Below are positions 1 to 10,765 of a stretch of DNA of 64,000 bases, piece after piece; within the stretch, counting starts at the first letter, position 1; the number at the start of each line of letters is the position of its first letter. This DNA is from Megascapheus bottae (Eukaryota; Chordata; Mammalia; Rodentia; Geomyidae). A model generated the notes under the pieces. It worked only from the letters and a program-made list of their open reading frames with translations. It had not been told where the DNA came from and searched no databases. The stretch is from the NCBI GenBank assembly GCA_024803745.1, contig JANJXV010000152.1, positions 1,849,501-1,913,500 of the forward strand. Direction: 5' to 3'. A program made the translations under genes and the position numbers.

Positions 1-111
1 TGAACAGAACCCAGGGTCACAACAGATTGGAGAGAGACTCAATAAATTGGACTACCTAGAAATAAAATGTTTCTGTACAGATAAAAACATAGTCGCAAAA
101 GTAGAGAGACA

Positions 112-309
112 GGGGCCGGGAGGTTGGCCTAGTGGTTAAAGTGCTTGCCTAGCATGCACGAAGACCCGGGTTCGATTCCTTGGTACCACATACATAGACA
201 AAAGCAAGAAATGGTGCTAAGGCTCACGTGGTAGAGCTCTAGCCTTGAGAAAGTCCAAGGACAGTGCTCAAGCCCAGGACTGGCAAAAAAAAAAGAAATT
301 AAAAAAAAA
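112..309 (+). mobile_element. IDL-Geo dimeric SINE with target-site duplication
   Basis: The left monomer is tRNA-like (GGCCTAGTGGTT box-A region, GGTTCGATTCC box B). The right monomer starts near AGAAATGGTGCTAAGGC and ends GGACTGGC plus an A-rich tail. It is flanked by a perfect 11-bp repeat GTAGAGAGACA at 101-111 and 310-320, which proves insertion into the older L1. Box A and box B are preserved, so the internal Pol III promoter may be near intact. Confidence 0.93.
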
Positions 310-520
310 GTAGAGAGACAGCCAACCAAGTGGGAAAAGATATTCACCAATAATACATCTGACAAATGCTTAATATGCAGTATCTACAGGGAACTCAAGA
401 AATTAATCCCCTTCCCCTAATCCCAATAAACCAATAAAATGGGTAAGGGAACTAAAGAGAGTCCTATCAGAAGAAGAGAATAAAATGACAGAAAAGCATA
501 TGAGAAAATGTTGATCATCT

Positions 521-922
521 ATGGTCATAAAGGAAATACAAATAAAAACAACCCTAAGATATCACCTTACACCAACAAGAATAGCCAAGACTTTTAACTC
601 AGACAATGACATTTTCTGGCGGAGTTGTGGAGAAAAACGAACCCTAGTACACTACTGGTGGGAATGTAAACTATTTCAGCCACTCTGGAAAGCAGTGTGG
701 GGGTTTCTGAAAAAACTGAAAATAGACCTTCCCCACGATCCCGCCATACCACTTCTGGGCATCTACCCTGAACATGACCCAAGATATGTTAAGGACACCT
801 GCTCAGCTATGTTCACCTCTGCACTAATCACAATAACCAGGCACGGAAACAATCCAGATGCCCTACTGCAGATGAATGAATACAGAAAATGTGGTATATA
901 TACAGAATGGAATTCTACTTAG
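521..922 (+). pseudogene. L1 ORF2 carboxyl-terminal remnant
   Basis: This 133-codon open stretch matches the ORF2p carboxyl end as seen in the other copies here: a Cys/His segment (CGEKRTLVHYWWEC, compare [14 protein letters not shown] in copy B) followed by a region ending in LLGIYP. The first Cys of the Cx3C pair is retained, but the Cys before the WWEC motif reads Tyr. Only the last sixth or so of ORF2 is here, with no RT or endonuclease. Stops follow within about 30 bases. It is a dead fragment of an element that once encoded the replication protein of L1. Confidence 0.88.
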
Positions 923-1345
923 CCAACAGACAAGAAAAAATAATGGCATTCGCAGGGAAGTGGATGAATCTAGAGCAAATCATGTTGAGTGAGACAAGTC
1001 AAGACCTAAGGAACAAAAGGCGCATGGTATCCTTAACATGTGCCTATTAAATCCAAAGAGTATAGGAGCAAGGACACAATATCTGCATACCCAATGCTGT
1101 AGATATGATAATGGAAATATAAACATAACTGTATAGACATAAAAACCTATGACTCTATAGACATAATGTTTTATTTCATAAATTAGTGTTTCTCTGATAT
1201 TCAAACCCCTAGCCTAATTTTGATTAAGTTCTAATTACTAAGTCCCAGTGATTGTAAATAGAGATTCCTTCTTGAACACTTGTTTGTTAAACCTGTCATT
1301 TAAAATATGATGTAAAAATGAACATTAATAAATTCTTCAAAAAAG

Positions 1346-1644
1346 TGGAAATTAATTTGTGAGAAATATATGCATTTCTCCTTAACATATTAAGAAAATG
1401 ATATTTTACAATGACCAATGTTTTTCTGTGTTTTAGTTTTCTTTTTATATCACAGGAAATATTTATTCAAATTACTCAACTATGTATTGCTATAGTTTTA
1501 AGCTGAATACTGCTTATAATATACCTGCATCTGTTTTGTTCAAACACTGTTTTGTTTATACATTGGGGAATAGCTGCCTTTCTTTTATTTTTGAGAAATA
1601 ATTTATGTATTGTGCTCCTTTGCTTCTTTTTTAAACTTTCTTTT
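1346..1644. other. AT-rich low-copy DNA
   Basis: This is an AT-rich stretch between the L1 end and a SINE. I see no coding frame, repeat signature or regulatory motif here. Confidence 0.5.
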
Positions 1645-1845
1645 TTTTGTGGTTCATAGACCTGGGCCCTGTCCCTGAACTCGTCAGCAGAAGGCTACAG
1701 CCCCTATCCTTGACCTACAGCCATACTTCCTGTTGTCTAGAGGTTAACTGGAAGTGTTTCAGGTGCTTTTGTGCCCAGGCTGGCTTTGAACCTTGATCCT
1801 CAGATCCTGAGCAGCAGCTAGGATTACCTTACCCAGCTCCAATGC
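1645..1845 (-). mobile_element. B1-Geo SINE, diverged
   Basis: Read on the minus strand this is a B1-like left half (remnants of the AGCTACTCAGGAGGCTGAG core, here CTGAGCAGCAGCTAGGATTA on the plus strand) joined to the Geo right monomer. A T-run at about 1644-1650 is the complement of the A-tail. It is heavily diverged and so an older copy. Confidence 0.75.
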
Positions 1846-2165
1846 TGCTTTGCTTTTTAACCATTAAGTGAGGAACAGGAATATTTTCTAGATTCAGAGG
1901 CCACAAGAGTGGTTTATATGTCTGTCTGCCTTTGATCTAAGAAAGAATGGTTCTTGAGAGTAAGGACTTATACCTACATCCCTTCAGTTATAACTTCTCC
2001 TTAACGTCTCAATTTAGGTATGTGTGGGAATTTTGAAATTTGTTTTTTTCAATTTGAAGTCTCATCAAAATTACTTTTCTGACACTCCTGTCCCTGAGAA
2101 CCATGGAAGACCAGAAAACTCCAGCTCATTGTCTAGTTAATTATCTTCTGTAGACTAAAACTTCA
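1846..2165. other. low-copy noncoding DNA
   Basis: There is no recognisable repeat or coding frame. The stretch separates two minus-strand SINEs. Confidence 0.45.
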
Positions 2166-2335
2166 TTTTTTTTTCTTTCCAGTACTGGGCTTGAACTTAG
2201 GACCTGACCACTGTTCTTGGGTTATCTCAAGGCTAGAACCCTACCAATTAAGTCAGTACTTCTGGCTTATTCTATGTATGTGGTACTGAGTAATCAAACG
2301 GGTGTCTTTGTACATGCTTTTCAAGCCCTCTACCC
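2166..2335 (-). mobile_element. IDL-Geo SINE, diverged
   Basis: The T-rich start is the complement of the A-tail. It is followed by the Geo monomer complement (CTGGGCTTGAACTTAGGACC), then the linker TTCTATGTATGTGGTACTGAG and part of the IDL monomer. The tRNA-like half is truncated at its 5' end near 2335. Confidence 0.8.
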
Positions 2336-2489
2336 CTAGGCTCAACTCCTTGCTGGAAAGGTTTAGTTCAGAATCCCAGTGCCTGCCAACAAGCGAAAAG
2401 CCAGTATCCTTACCAGAGAACATAGCCCTGACTTATTCCTTCTTTACTCATACCTTTAGTCTCAGTTTCAAAGAAAATGAAATCTCATT

Positions 2490-2492
2490 TCT

Positions 2493-2539
<47 letters not shown>

Positions 2540-2758
2540 CTTTCTTTTTCAGTCAGGGAACTTGAACTCTGGACTTGGTGTTGTCCCTGAGCTCTTCACC
2601 TCTTGAGACAGAGCCCCACTTCCTATTTTCTAGTGGTTCATTGGAGAGAAGAGTCTAAGCTCCTTTTGTGATAGGTCTCGCTTTGAACCTTCATCCTCAG
2701 TTCTCAGCTTCCTAAGTAGCTAGGATTACAGGTGTGAGCCACCGGCTTCTGGCTTTCT
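2490..2758 (-). mobile_element. B1-Geo SINE with (TTTC)n-expanded tail
   Basis: A (TTTC)n microsatellite at about 2490-2537 occupies the tail position. It is followed by the Geo monomer complement and then the B1 left half ending at TAGCTAGGATTACAGGTGTGAGCCACCG. The repeat probably grew from the SINE A-tail. Confidence 0.85.
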
Positions 2759-2850
2759 CATTTTATTTTGTTTCACAGTGATTTCCACAGAGAAATCTAC
2801 CTTTAACTCTACTGTCACATAGAATTCATTATATCACCATATGATTCTTG

Positions 2851-3032
2851 GGGCTGAGAATTTGGCCTAGCATGCACTAAGACCTGGTTCACTTCCTTGG
2901 AACCACATACAAAGAAAAATGCCAGAAGTGGTGCTATAGCTCCAGTGGTAGAGAGCTAGCCTTGAGAAAACCCAAGGAGGGTGCTCAGGCCCTGAGCCCA
3001 AGCACAAGACAGGCAAAAAAACAAAAAAAAAC
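2851..3032 (+). mobile_element. IDL-Geo SINE with target-site duplication
   Basis: This is an IDL left half with a deleted central part, then the linker ACATACAAAGAAAAATGCC and the Geo half ending in an A-rich tail. The flanking direct repeat ATGATTCTTG at 2841-2850 and 3033-3042 is exact, so the insertion boundaries are firm. Confidence 0.9.
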
Positions 3033-3042
3033 ATGATTCTTG

Positions 3043-3455
3043 ATTCATTCACAAAGAATACCCTAGGTTCCACACACAGGACTTAGGATAACTAAGAATA
3101 TTATGGCTCAGCACATCACAACATGAACTTACCAACTGGGCTCAGGCTCCAACATCAATATGAAGATGCATTAACTCACCTGTGATATACTTGTCAGAGG
3201 AATTTCCTATCCTTGGTTCTACACCTTGCTCTAGCATGACAATAAATACAGGTTTGGGAACACAGGGCCCTGTAAATCAGAAATAGTGGAGAACTATTGC
3301 TTATGCTTGGTCATCATTGCTGTAAGAACTCAGCTCCTTCTCACAAGGTAGATCTTTAATATTTTTTCTCATTTCTCACTAGTTCCATGGTTGACTTTTC
3401 CCCAGCTCTGGATTCATTCTGTATGGCATGAATTTAGCTCTTTTGCTTGAAGGCT
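3043..3455. other. low-copy noncoding DNA
   Basis: I see no repeat, coding frame or splice structure that I can support. Confidence 0.45.
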
Positions 3456-3700
3456 ATAAATCTACCAGTTTGAGTCCCAGCTCCACTGACATGCATGGGT
3501 CTTCATATATGCTAGGCAAGCACTCAACCACAAGGCAAAATTCTCAACACTCCACTAACATTTTTGAGGGGTTAATTGGAGTTATAGAGTTTCATGGGAA
3601 CTTTTCTGCCGTTACTGGCTTCAAATTAGAATTCTCAAATTTCTTCCTCTTGAGTGTCTAAGAATACAGGCATGAAACATTGCACCTAGTGCCAGGTTTC
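3456..3700 (-). mobile_element. old SINE remnants (IDL and B1-Geo pieces)
   Basis: The piece around 3495-3540 (CTAGGCAAGCACTCAACCAC) is the complement of an IDL head. 3560-3700 retains a B1/Geo complement with GGGTTAATTGGAG and a decayed TAAGAATACAGGCATGA. The two parts appear to be different old insertions. Confidence 0.65.
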
Positions 3701-4332
3701 CATTATAAACTCACTGTTTAGTGATTTGTAGGTCCTATTTCAATTAATGATATATATTCTATTCTGGATTGTTTATCCACTTACAATTACTGTGTAAGTT
3801 TGGAATGTCATCTCCATTAGTGGGAACATAATTTAGAACTTTTGTCAAAGTGTTGATTAACTATCCTGAAGAATGAGAACAAAATAACCTTGGATTTTCT
3901 TTTTTATTATTTATTTATTTATTTATTTTATTTTATTGTAATTAGTAAAAGGGTTACATGATATTTGCCAGATACAAGGTGCATTAATTCACATACATTG
4001 ATACCCTTTCACATGTCTTGGTACACATTTTCCTCCCCCCTCACACCCCCCACCCGTCTTGGTTTTCCCCGCTTCCCTATCAAATTTCAAATATCCAAAT
4101 ACAAATAAATTCAATATATCAGATAACAAAATGAGATACTATACCAATATGAGATAAACAAGGGATAGCAAAGGAGTTGAGAGACAACATAATACATTAA
4201 GGACAACAATCATTCATTATATGGCTTTTGTTTCAATATCCTGGAGGTCCTTTCAATTAGCTTCACATTATATGGCCTTATGTATCAAGATTTTGCTCTA
4301 TTGCAGATCTCTGCTAGTAGAGCCCAAGGTTT

Positions 4333-7300
4333 CTACTGATTATGACGAATGAGGGAAACCACTGAGCCTAAGTTCCTTTGAGTCTGGCTTACTTCACTTA
4401 ATATGATTTTTTCTAAGTCTTTCCATTTCCTAACAATTGTGGCTATGTCATTCATTCTGACAGCAGCATAGAATTCCATTGTGTACAAATACCATAACTT
4501 GTTGATCCACTCATCAACTGAGGGACATCTAGGCTGGTTCCATATCTTTGCTATGGTGAATAGTACTGCAATGAATATTGTTGTGCTAGTGGATTTAGTA
4601 TGTCCTTGTTTCTGGATGGTTGGGTAAATGCCAAGTAGTGGAATTGCTGGGTCATAGGGAAGTTCTATGTTTAGCCTTTTGAGGCACTGCCACACTGCTT
4701 TCCATAGTGGTTGAACGAGTTTGCACTCCCACCAACAGTGTAGTAGTGATCCCTCCTAGCCACAACCCTCTAGCATCAGTTGTTATTCGTTTTCCTGATC
4801 CTGGCCATTCTAACTGGAGTGAGGTGGAATCTTAGAGTTGTTTGGATTTGCATTTCTTTTATGACCAGAGATGTTGAGAATTTCTTCATGTATCTATAGG
4901 CCATTTTTGTTTCTTCTTCAGAGAAGACTCTCTTTAAGTCTTTGGCCCATTTTTTAATGGTATGGTTGTTACTTTGGAGGTTAGTTTTGGAGTGATTCAA
5001 TTTTTTGAGTTGTTGATATATTTTAGATATGAGGCCTTTGTCCGTTGTTTGGTTGGTGAAGATCTTCTCCCACTCTAGGCTTCCTGATTAGTTTACTAGC
5101 TATGTCCTTTGCCATACAAAAGCTCTGCAGTTTAATGCAGTCCCACTTATCCAGCCTTTCTCTGATTTGTTGTGATTCTTGGTCCTTATTAAGAAAGTTT
5201 CGACCTGTGCCAAGGAGGCCTAGTGTATCTCCTATTCCTTCTTGTAAAGTTTTCAGTGTGTCAGCTTTTACCTCCAGGTCTTTGATCCATTTGGGGTTAG
5301 TTCTAGTGCAAGGTGACAAAGAAGGATCCAGCTTTAGTTTTCTGCAGGTGCTTAACCAGTTCTGCCAGCACAACTTGTTGAAGAGGCTGTCTTTCTTCCA
5401 TTCTATTTTTTGGCTCCCTTGGCAAAGATTAGGTGGCCATAGGTGTGTGGTTTAATATCTGGGTCCTCAGTTCTATTCCATTGGTCTTCAGGCCTGTTCT
5501 TGTGCCAGTACCAACCTGTTTTGAGAATTATAGCTCTGTAATAGAGTCTAAAGTTTGGAATTGAAATTCCTCCAGCGCTGTTCTTTCTGCTAAGAAGTGT
5601 TTTTGCTATACGGGGTCTTTTATTATTCCATATGAAATTTTGGATTGCCTCTTCTATTTCTTTACAGAATGCCATTGGGATATTGATGGGTATTGCACTG
5701 CATTTGTAGATAGCTCTTGGCAAGCTTGTCATTTTCACAATGTTGATTCTTCCAATCCAGGAGCATGGGAGGTTTTCCCATTTCCTTAGTTCTGCTTTAA
5801 TTTCCTTTTTTAGGGTTTTAAAGTTTTCATCAAAAAGGTCCTTTACATTCTTAGTTAAGCTAATTGCTAGGTACTTTATTTTCTTTGAGGCTATTGTGAA
5901 AAGAGTTTTTTTCCTGATTATTGCCTCGATCCTCTCACTGTTGGCGTAAAGGAAGGCAGTCGATTTTTAAGGGTTGACTTTATAGTCTGCTACTCTTCCA
6001 AAGTTTTGAATCAGCTCAAGGAGGCTGGGAGTAGAGTCTATAGGATTCTTTAAATACAAAATCATGTCATCTGCAAAGAGGGATAGTTTTATTTCCTCTT
6101 TCCCTACTTGGATCCCCTTTATGCTTGCTTCTTTCCTTATTGCACTGGCTAGAAATTCTAGTACTATGTTAAAGAGGAGTGGAGAGATTGGGCATCCTTG
6201 TATCGTTCCTGATTTTAGAGGGAATGGCTTTAGATTTTCACCATTAAGTCTAATACTATCAGTACGTTTCTCATACACAGCCTTTATTACATTGAGGAAT
6301 GTTTCATGGATTCCTAGTTTCTCCAGACCTTTTAACATAAAGGGGTGTTGGATCTTGTCAAATGCCTTTCCGCGTCTATTGAGACAATCATGTGATTTTT
6401 GTCCCTGCTCCTATTGATGTGTTGAATTATATTAATTGATTTGCGTATGTTGAACCAGCTTTGCCTTCCCGTGATGAATCCAGTTTGATCATAGTGTATA
6501 ATTTTTTTGATGAGTTGTTGTAGACGGTTGTCCAGTATTTTGTTGAGAATTTTTGCATCAATGTTCATCAAAGATATAGGTCTATAGTTCTCTTTCTTTG
6601 ATGAATCTCTGGTTTGGGGATGAGGGTTATACTGGATTCATAGAATGAGTTTGGTAAGGAACCTTCATTTTCAATTTCGTTGAAGAGCTTGAGGAGTATT
6701 GGTGTGAGCTCTCCTTTGAAAACCTTATAGAATTCAGCTGTGAATCCATCTGGCCCTGGAGTTTTCTTAGGTGGAAGTTCTCTAATTGCCATTTCTATTT
6801 CAGAGCTTGAAATAGGCCTGTTGAGTTGGCTTAGTTCTTCTTGGTTCAGTGTGGGTATGTTAATATTAGCTAAGAATTCATCCATTTCATCTAGATTCTC
6901 AAATTTGTTGGCATAAAGGTTTGAGAAGTATTCCCTCATGATATTCTGGATCTTGGTAATTTCTGTCGTGATATTACCATTTTCATCTGCGATTTTGTTT
7001 ATTTCGATATGGTCTCTTCTTTTTTTGGTAAGATATGCTAAGGGCTTGTCAATTTTGTTAATTCTTTCAAAGAACCAACTCCTTGTTTTGTTGATTCTTT
7101 CTATAGTTTTTTTGGATTCCAAATCATTTAATTCTGCTTTGATTTTAATAATTTGCTTTCTTCTACTGGGATTAGGGTTGGTTTGTTGCTCTTTTTCCAG
7201 GAGCTTAAGGTGAGACATTAACTAGTTGGTTTGCAATTTTTCCAACTTGTTGTTATAGGCACTCTGCGCTATACATTTTCCTCTGTGTACTGCCTTTGCT

Positions 7301-8070
7301 GTGTCCCAAAGGAGTTGGTATTTTGTGTGCTCCGTACTGTTAAATTTCATAAACTGTTGGATTTCTGTTCTGATCTCTTCGATGACCCATTGGTGATTCA
7401 ACAATGTGTTGTTCTGTCTCCATGAGTTACAGGGTTTTCGTTGGTGGAGATGTGTTTTCAGTTCAAGTTTGATGCCTTTGTGGTCTGAGAGTGTGCATGG
7501 AATAATTTCAGTGTTTCTGAATCTGTCCAGGTTTGTTTTATGGCCTAAGATGTGATCTATTTTGGAAAATGTTCCATGTGCTGCTGAGAAAAACGTATAT
7601 TGTGTTGTTGCTGGGTGGAATATTCTGCAGATTTCTGTTAGATCTAGTTGGTCTATATAGTTGTTCAGTTGTAAGGTTTCTCTGTTGAGTTTTTGCCTTG
7701 TTGATCTGTCCATAGGTGAGAGTGGTGTGTTAAAGTCACCAAGAATCACTGTATTTTGATCTATGTATGGTTTCAGTGTAAGTAAAGTTTGCTTGATGAA
7801 GGTCAGAGCTCCGGGATTGGGTGTGTAAATATTTAGGTTCATTATGTCTTCCTGGAGGAAAGATCCCTTTAGCAATATGTAGCAATCTTCTTTGTCTTTT
7901 CTTACTAATTTTAGTTTGAAGTCTGTTTTATCTGATATGAGGATGGCAACTCCAGCCTGTTTATGGGGGCGGTTAGCTTGATAGATTTTATTCCAACCTC
8001 TCACTTTCAAAAGATGATGGTTTTTTTGGGTAAGATGTGTCTCTTGAAGACAGCAGAACGATGGCTATTT
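4333..8070 (-). pseudogene. L1 ORF2 of copy A (endonuclease-RT), broken
   Basis: This is the remnant of the L1 ORF2 protein, which nicks target DNA and reverse-transcribes the element RNA. The endonuclease part is at 7222-8010, with a GDFNTPLSPMDR segment and an SDHKGI segment. The reverse transcriptase catalytic box LFADDMI is in the frame at 5967-6338, and the carboxyl Cys/His region is at 4333-4800. The frame is split over about eight open pieces (7222-8010, 6568-7218, 6332-6571, 5967-6338, 5403-5738, 5023-5373, 4776-5000, 4333-4695). The amino-terminal endonuclease segment with the NINGL motif, present in copy C2, is missing because of the deletion near 8080. Confidence 0.93.
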
Positions 8071-8084
8071 CGGATTACGATGTG

Positions 8085-8815
8085 GCGATGGGATGTTCTT
8101 TTCTGGTCAGGTCTGTTTGGGTTTCTAAAAGCTTCTTGTATCTGGATGGGTCTGCCCTTCTGGATATTTTGGAAATTCTCTGAGATGATTCCCTGAAGTA
8201 TATTTCCAATACCATTGACCTCATTCTCCACGCCCTCCTCAATACCAACTAGCCTTAAATTAGGCTTCCTAATTGTATCTTGGACCTCCTGAAGCGCTCT
8301 CTCATTTTTCCTAGATTTGGAGTGACTCATTTTCTGTTCTTTCTCCATAATAACTAAATTATATTCAGCCCCAGAAATTCTCTCCTCTGCATTGTCTAAC
8401 CTGCTATCAAAGCTGTCTACTTTATTTTTCATCTCCCTTGCTTCTAATTGCTCATTTTTGATGCCTTTCATCTCTTCTTTTAGATCATGTATGGGTTTTT
8501 TTAGCTCTTTGATTTCCATTTGAGTGGTTAGGTCAGTAGCTTTATTTTCTTTGAACATTTGCTGGAGTTCACTCACTTTTTATTTGTGGATTCTATGAAT
8601 TCATCCATCTTTCTTTGAAAAACCTTTATTATGGCTTCCTTTATGGCTTCTTCTTTTTCACTTATCACCTTGTTTATGGTTTCCTCTTGATCAGCTGTGG
8701 CTTCCTCCCTTATCTCTTCCTTTATATTTTGACATTTTTCATTAATGATGTTTATCAATTGCATTTGTACAGCACTTGGAAGACTCTCCTCTAGGTTTTC
8801 CAGTGACTGTTACAT
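8085..8815 (-). pseudogene. L1 ORF1 of copy A, truncated
   Basis: This is the ORF1 nucleic-acid-binding protein remnant. It has a long amino-terminal helical, lysine- and glutamate-rich region predicted to form the trimeric coiled coil. The start of the RRM-like core follows, up to TSHRHIVI. The original ATG (8815-8813 on the minus strand) is followed at once by TAA where copy D has GAA, so the first usable Met lies near 8764. The carboxyl part is lost at the deletion. At the position where C2 and D have TGA, this copy has a Lys codon. Confidence 0.9.
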
Positions 8816-9703
8816 TGGCTGTTTACATTGGGGGGGTGGGGGATGTTGTTTCTTGATTTGACATTTTTCTTGAGTTTCTTCTGCCCATTTGAAAATGGGA
8901 GCAAGATTAATAGTAAACACGATTATTGTTTTTCAAATATAACCAACCTAGACCTCTGTAGCCAGCAGACTCTAGATGTTCACAAGTTTTGATTGGTGTT
9001 ATCACTCTTTCTTTTTGTGCACTTACAGACCACTCAAATAATCCACTGATAAGCCATTTATACCCAAAACAATAAGCCTCACAATCCAATCTGTATTGTC
9101 TTTAAGTCCCTCTGAGCCTAGAGAATAATTAAACACCTAGATAAACAGTATTGCTCAACAGCCATCAAGTGTAGATCCATGCAGTATAAGGGTTGAAAGA
9201 CGAGCAGTGGTCCAGAGATAGAAAAATAGAATGAGAGAGGTCAGGGGGTAAGTAGGTAGCGTATTTGAGTACAAAGTTTGGAAAGTATTAGATTAAAACT
9301 TATGTGTTGCTGTACGACTACCTCTTAGCCTAACCTGTAGCCTCACAGTGGGCCATGGGATGGATCTGCGAGCTTTTGTCTGAGCACGGTTAGCAGACGT
9401 TTTCCTGTGCTGCTTCCAGGGGCGGCCCCAAGCCAAGGGTCTGGGGATTGAGAGTTTCCGGGGCTCTCAGCAGGACCAGCAGGAGACCCCTCTGTTCCCA
9501 GGGGCGGGGCCCAGCTGGGGACGTGGGCTCCAAGGGCAGGGCAGCGCCTTTTTTATTCTCAGAAGGGGAGCTTGGCTGCTGGTCGGCCCTTCGGATCCCT
9601 GCTGTGTTTCCACTACTTTGTCAGAGTCTTTGACTGTGGGGGGGCCCTTCAGTGCTGTCTTTCTCAGGATTCCCAGCTGGACGATGCCCCGCTCAAGAAT
9701 TGA

Positions 9704-10546
9704 GGTGAAGAAATGCTCAACATCTCTGGTCATAAAAGAAATGCAAATCAAAACAACTCTAAGATTCCACCTCACTCCAGCTAGAATGGCCAGGATCAGG
9801 AAAACGAATGACAACAGATGCTGGAGGGGATGTGGCCAGAAGGGATCACTACTACACTGTTGGTGGGAGTGCAAACTCGTTCAACCACTATGGAAAGCAG
9901 TGTGGCAGTTCCTCAAAAGGCTAAACATAGAACTCCCCTATGACCCAGCAATTCCACTACTTGGCATTTACCCAACCATCCAGAAACAAGGACATACTAA
10001 ACCCACTAGCACAACCATGTTCATTGCAGCACTATTCACCATAGCAAAGATATGGAACCAACCTATATGTCCCTCAGTTGATGAGTGGATCAACAAGTTG
10101 TGGTATTTGTACACAATGGAATTCTATGCTGCTGTGAGAAAGAATGACATCGCCCCATTTGTTAGGAAATGGAAAGACTTAGAAAAAATCATATTAAGTG
10201 AAGTAAGCCAGACTCAAAGGGACATAGGCTCAATGGTTTCCCTCATTCGTCATAATCAGTAGAAACCTTGGGCTCTACTAGCAGAGATCTGCAATAGAGC
10301 AAAATCTTGATACATAAGGACATATAATGTGAACCTAATTGAAAGGACCTCCACTATAGTGAAACAAAAGCCATATAATGAATGATTGTTGTCCTTAATG
10401 TACTATGTTGTCTCTCATCTCCTTTGCTGTCCCTTGGTTATCTCATATTGGTATAGTATCTCACTTTGTTATCTGATTTATTGAATTTATTTGTATTTGG
10501 ATATTTGAAATTTGATAGGGAAGGGGGGAAAACCAAGACGGGTGAG
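9704..10546 (+). mobile_element. L1 copy B: inverted 3' segment inside the 5'UTR of copy A
   Basis: The segment starts at the ORF2 region TGAAGAAATGCTCAAC and runs through the ORF2 stop (10260-10262) into the 3'UTR, ending at about GACGGGTGAG. It lacks the last 100 bases or so and any poly(A). On both sides copy A 5'UTR continues on the opposite strand. About 85 bases of copy A 5'UTR present in C1 (17115-17206) are missing here. The sequence differs from copy A's own 3' part, so it is not a simple fold-back of A. Confidence 0.9.
9705..10262 (+). pseudogene. L1 ORF2 carboxyl end in copy B
   Basis: About 185 codons remain open to the natural stop. The Cys/His segment is complete ([18 protein letters not shown]), followed by the LLGIYP region and the ending RHNQ. 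The open frame extends leftward to 9618 only because antisense 5'UTR of copy A happens to be open, so the first 29 codons of that frame are not L1 protein. Confidence 0.88.
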
Positions 10547-10559
10547 ATCCAGTGGATTG

Positions 10560-10765
10560 GGAGAGGAGCCTGGTGGGCGGGTGGAGCTGGGACAGCTCCA
10601 CCTCCCCTGGTGGGGTGCTGAGTGTTAGGGTTGGCCCGCTTGTCAGTCTCCAGTCAGTGGGCTGGGGTTGAGCCCTTTGGGTGGGTGGGAGTTGGGACAG
10701 CCCCGCCTCCCTTGGTGGGGTGCTGGGACTTATGGGTAGCCCACCTGTCAATCTCTAGTCAATGG
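10560..10765 (-). repeat. two tandem 5'UTR units of L1 copy A
   Basis: Two copies of a unit of about 105 bases lie head to tail on the minus strand. Each contains a GACTRGAGAYTGACARG core, a CAGCACCCCACCA segment and a GAGCTGTCCCA segment. The same pair occurs in C1, D and E. The arrangement recalls promoter monomers of mouse L1 but is limited to two units. Confidence 0.8.

Larger units (their letters stand above)
1..1345 (+). mobile_element. L1 LINE 3' end, older subfamily
   Basis: This is the 3' part of a LINE-1: a decayed ORF2 carboxyl end followed by an AT-rich 3'UTR ending near an A-rich stretch at about 1330-1345. The left edge is cut by the window. The 3'UTR closely resembles those at 54536-55105 (+) and 60115-60775 (-), with shared phrases such as the run ending in AAATATGATGTAAAAAT. 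It differs from the 3'UTR of the young copies A, B and D, so it is a distinct L1 lineage. A SINE at 112-309 interrupts it. Confidence 0.9.

Noticed and set aside
129..365. Minus-strand frames over SINEs (also 2867-3073, 18825-19157, 15001-15249)
   Set aside because: They are antisense or sense readings of IDL-Geo and B1-Geo elements.
8060..8100. Splicing of L1 RNA as the cause of the copy A deletion
   Set aside because: The GT in CATCGTAATCC is retained in the product and the joint carries extra bases, so no canonical intron fits.
9618..10262. 214-codon frame as an intact gene
   Set aside because: It fuses antisense 5'UTR of copy A with the ORF2 end of copy B. Only the last 185 codons or so are L1 protein.
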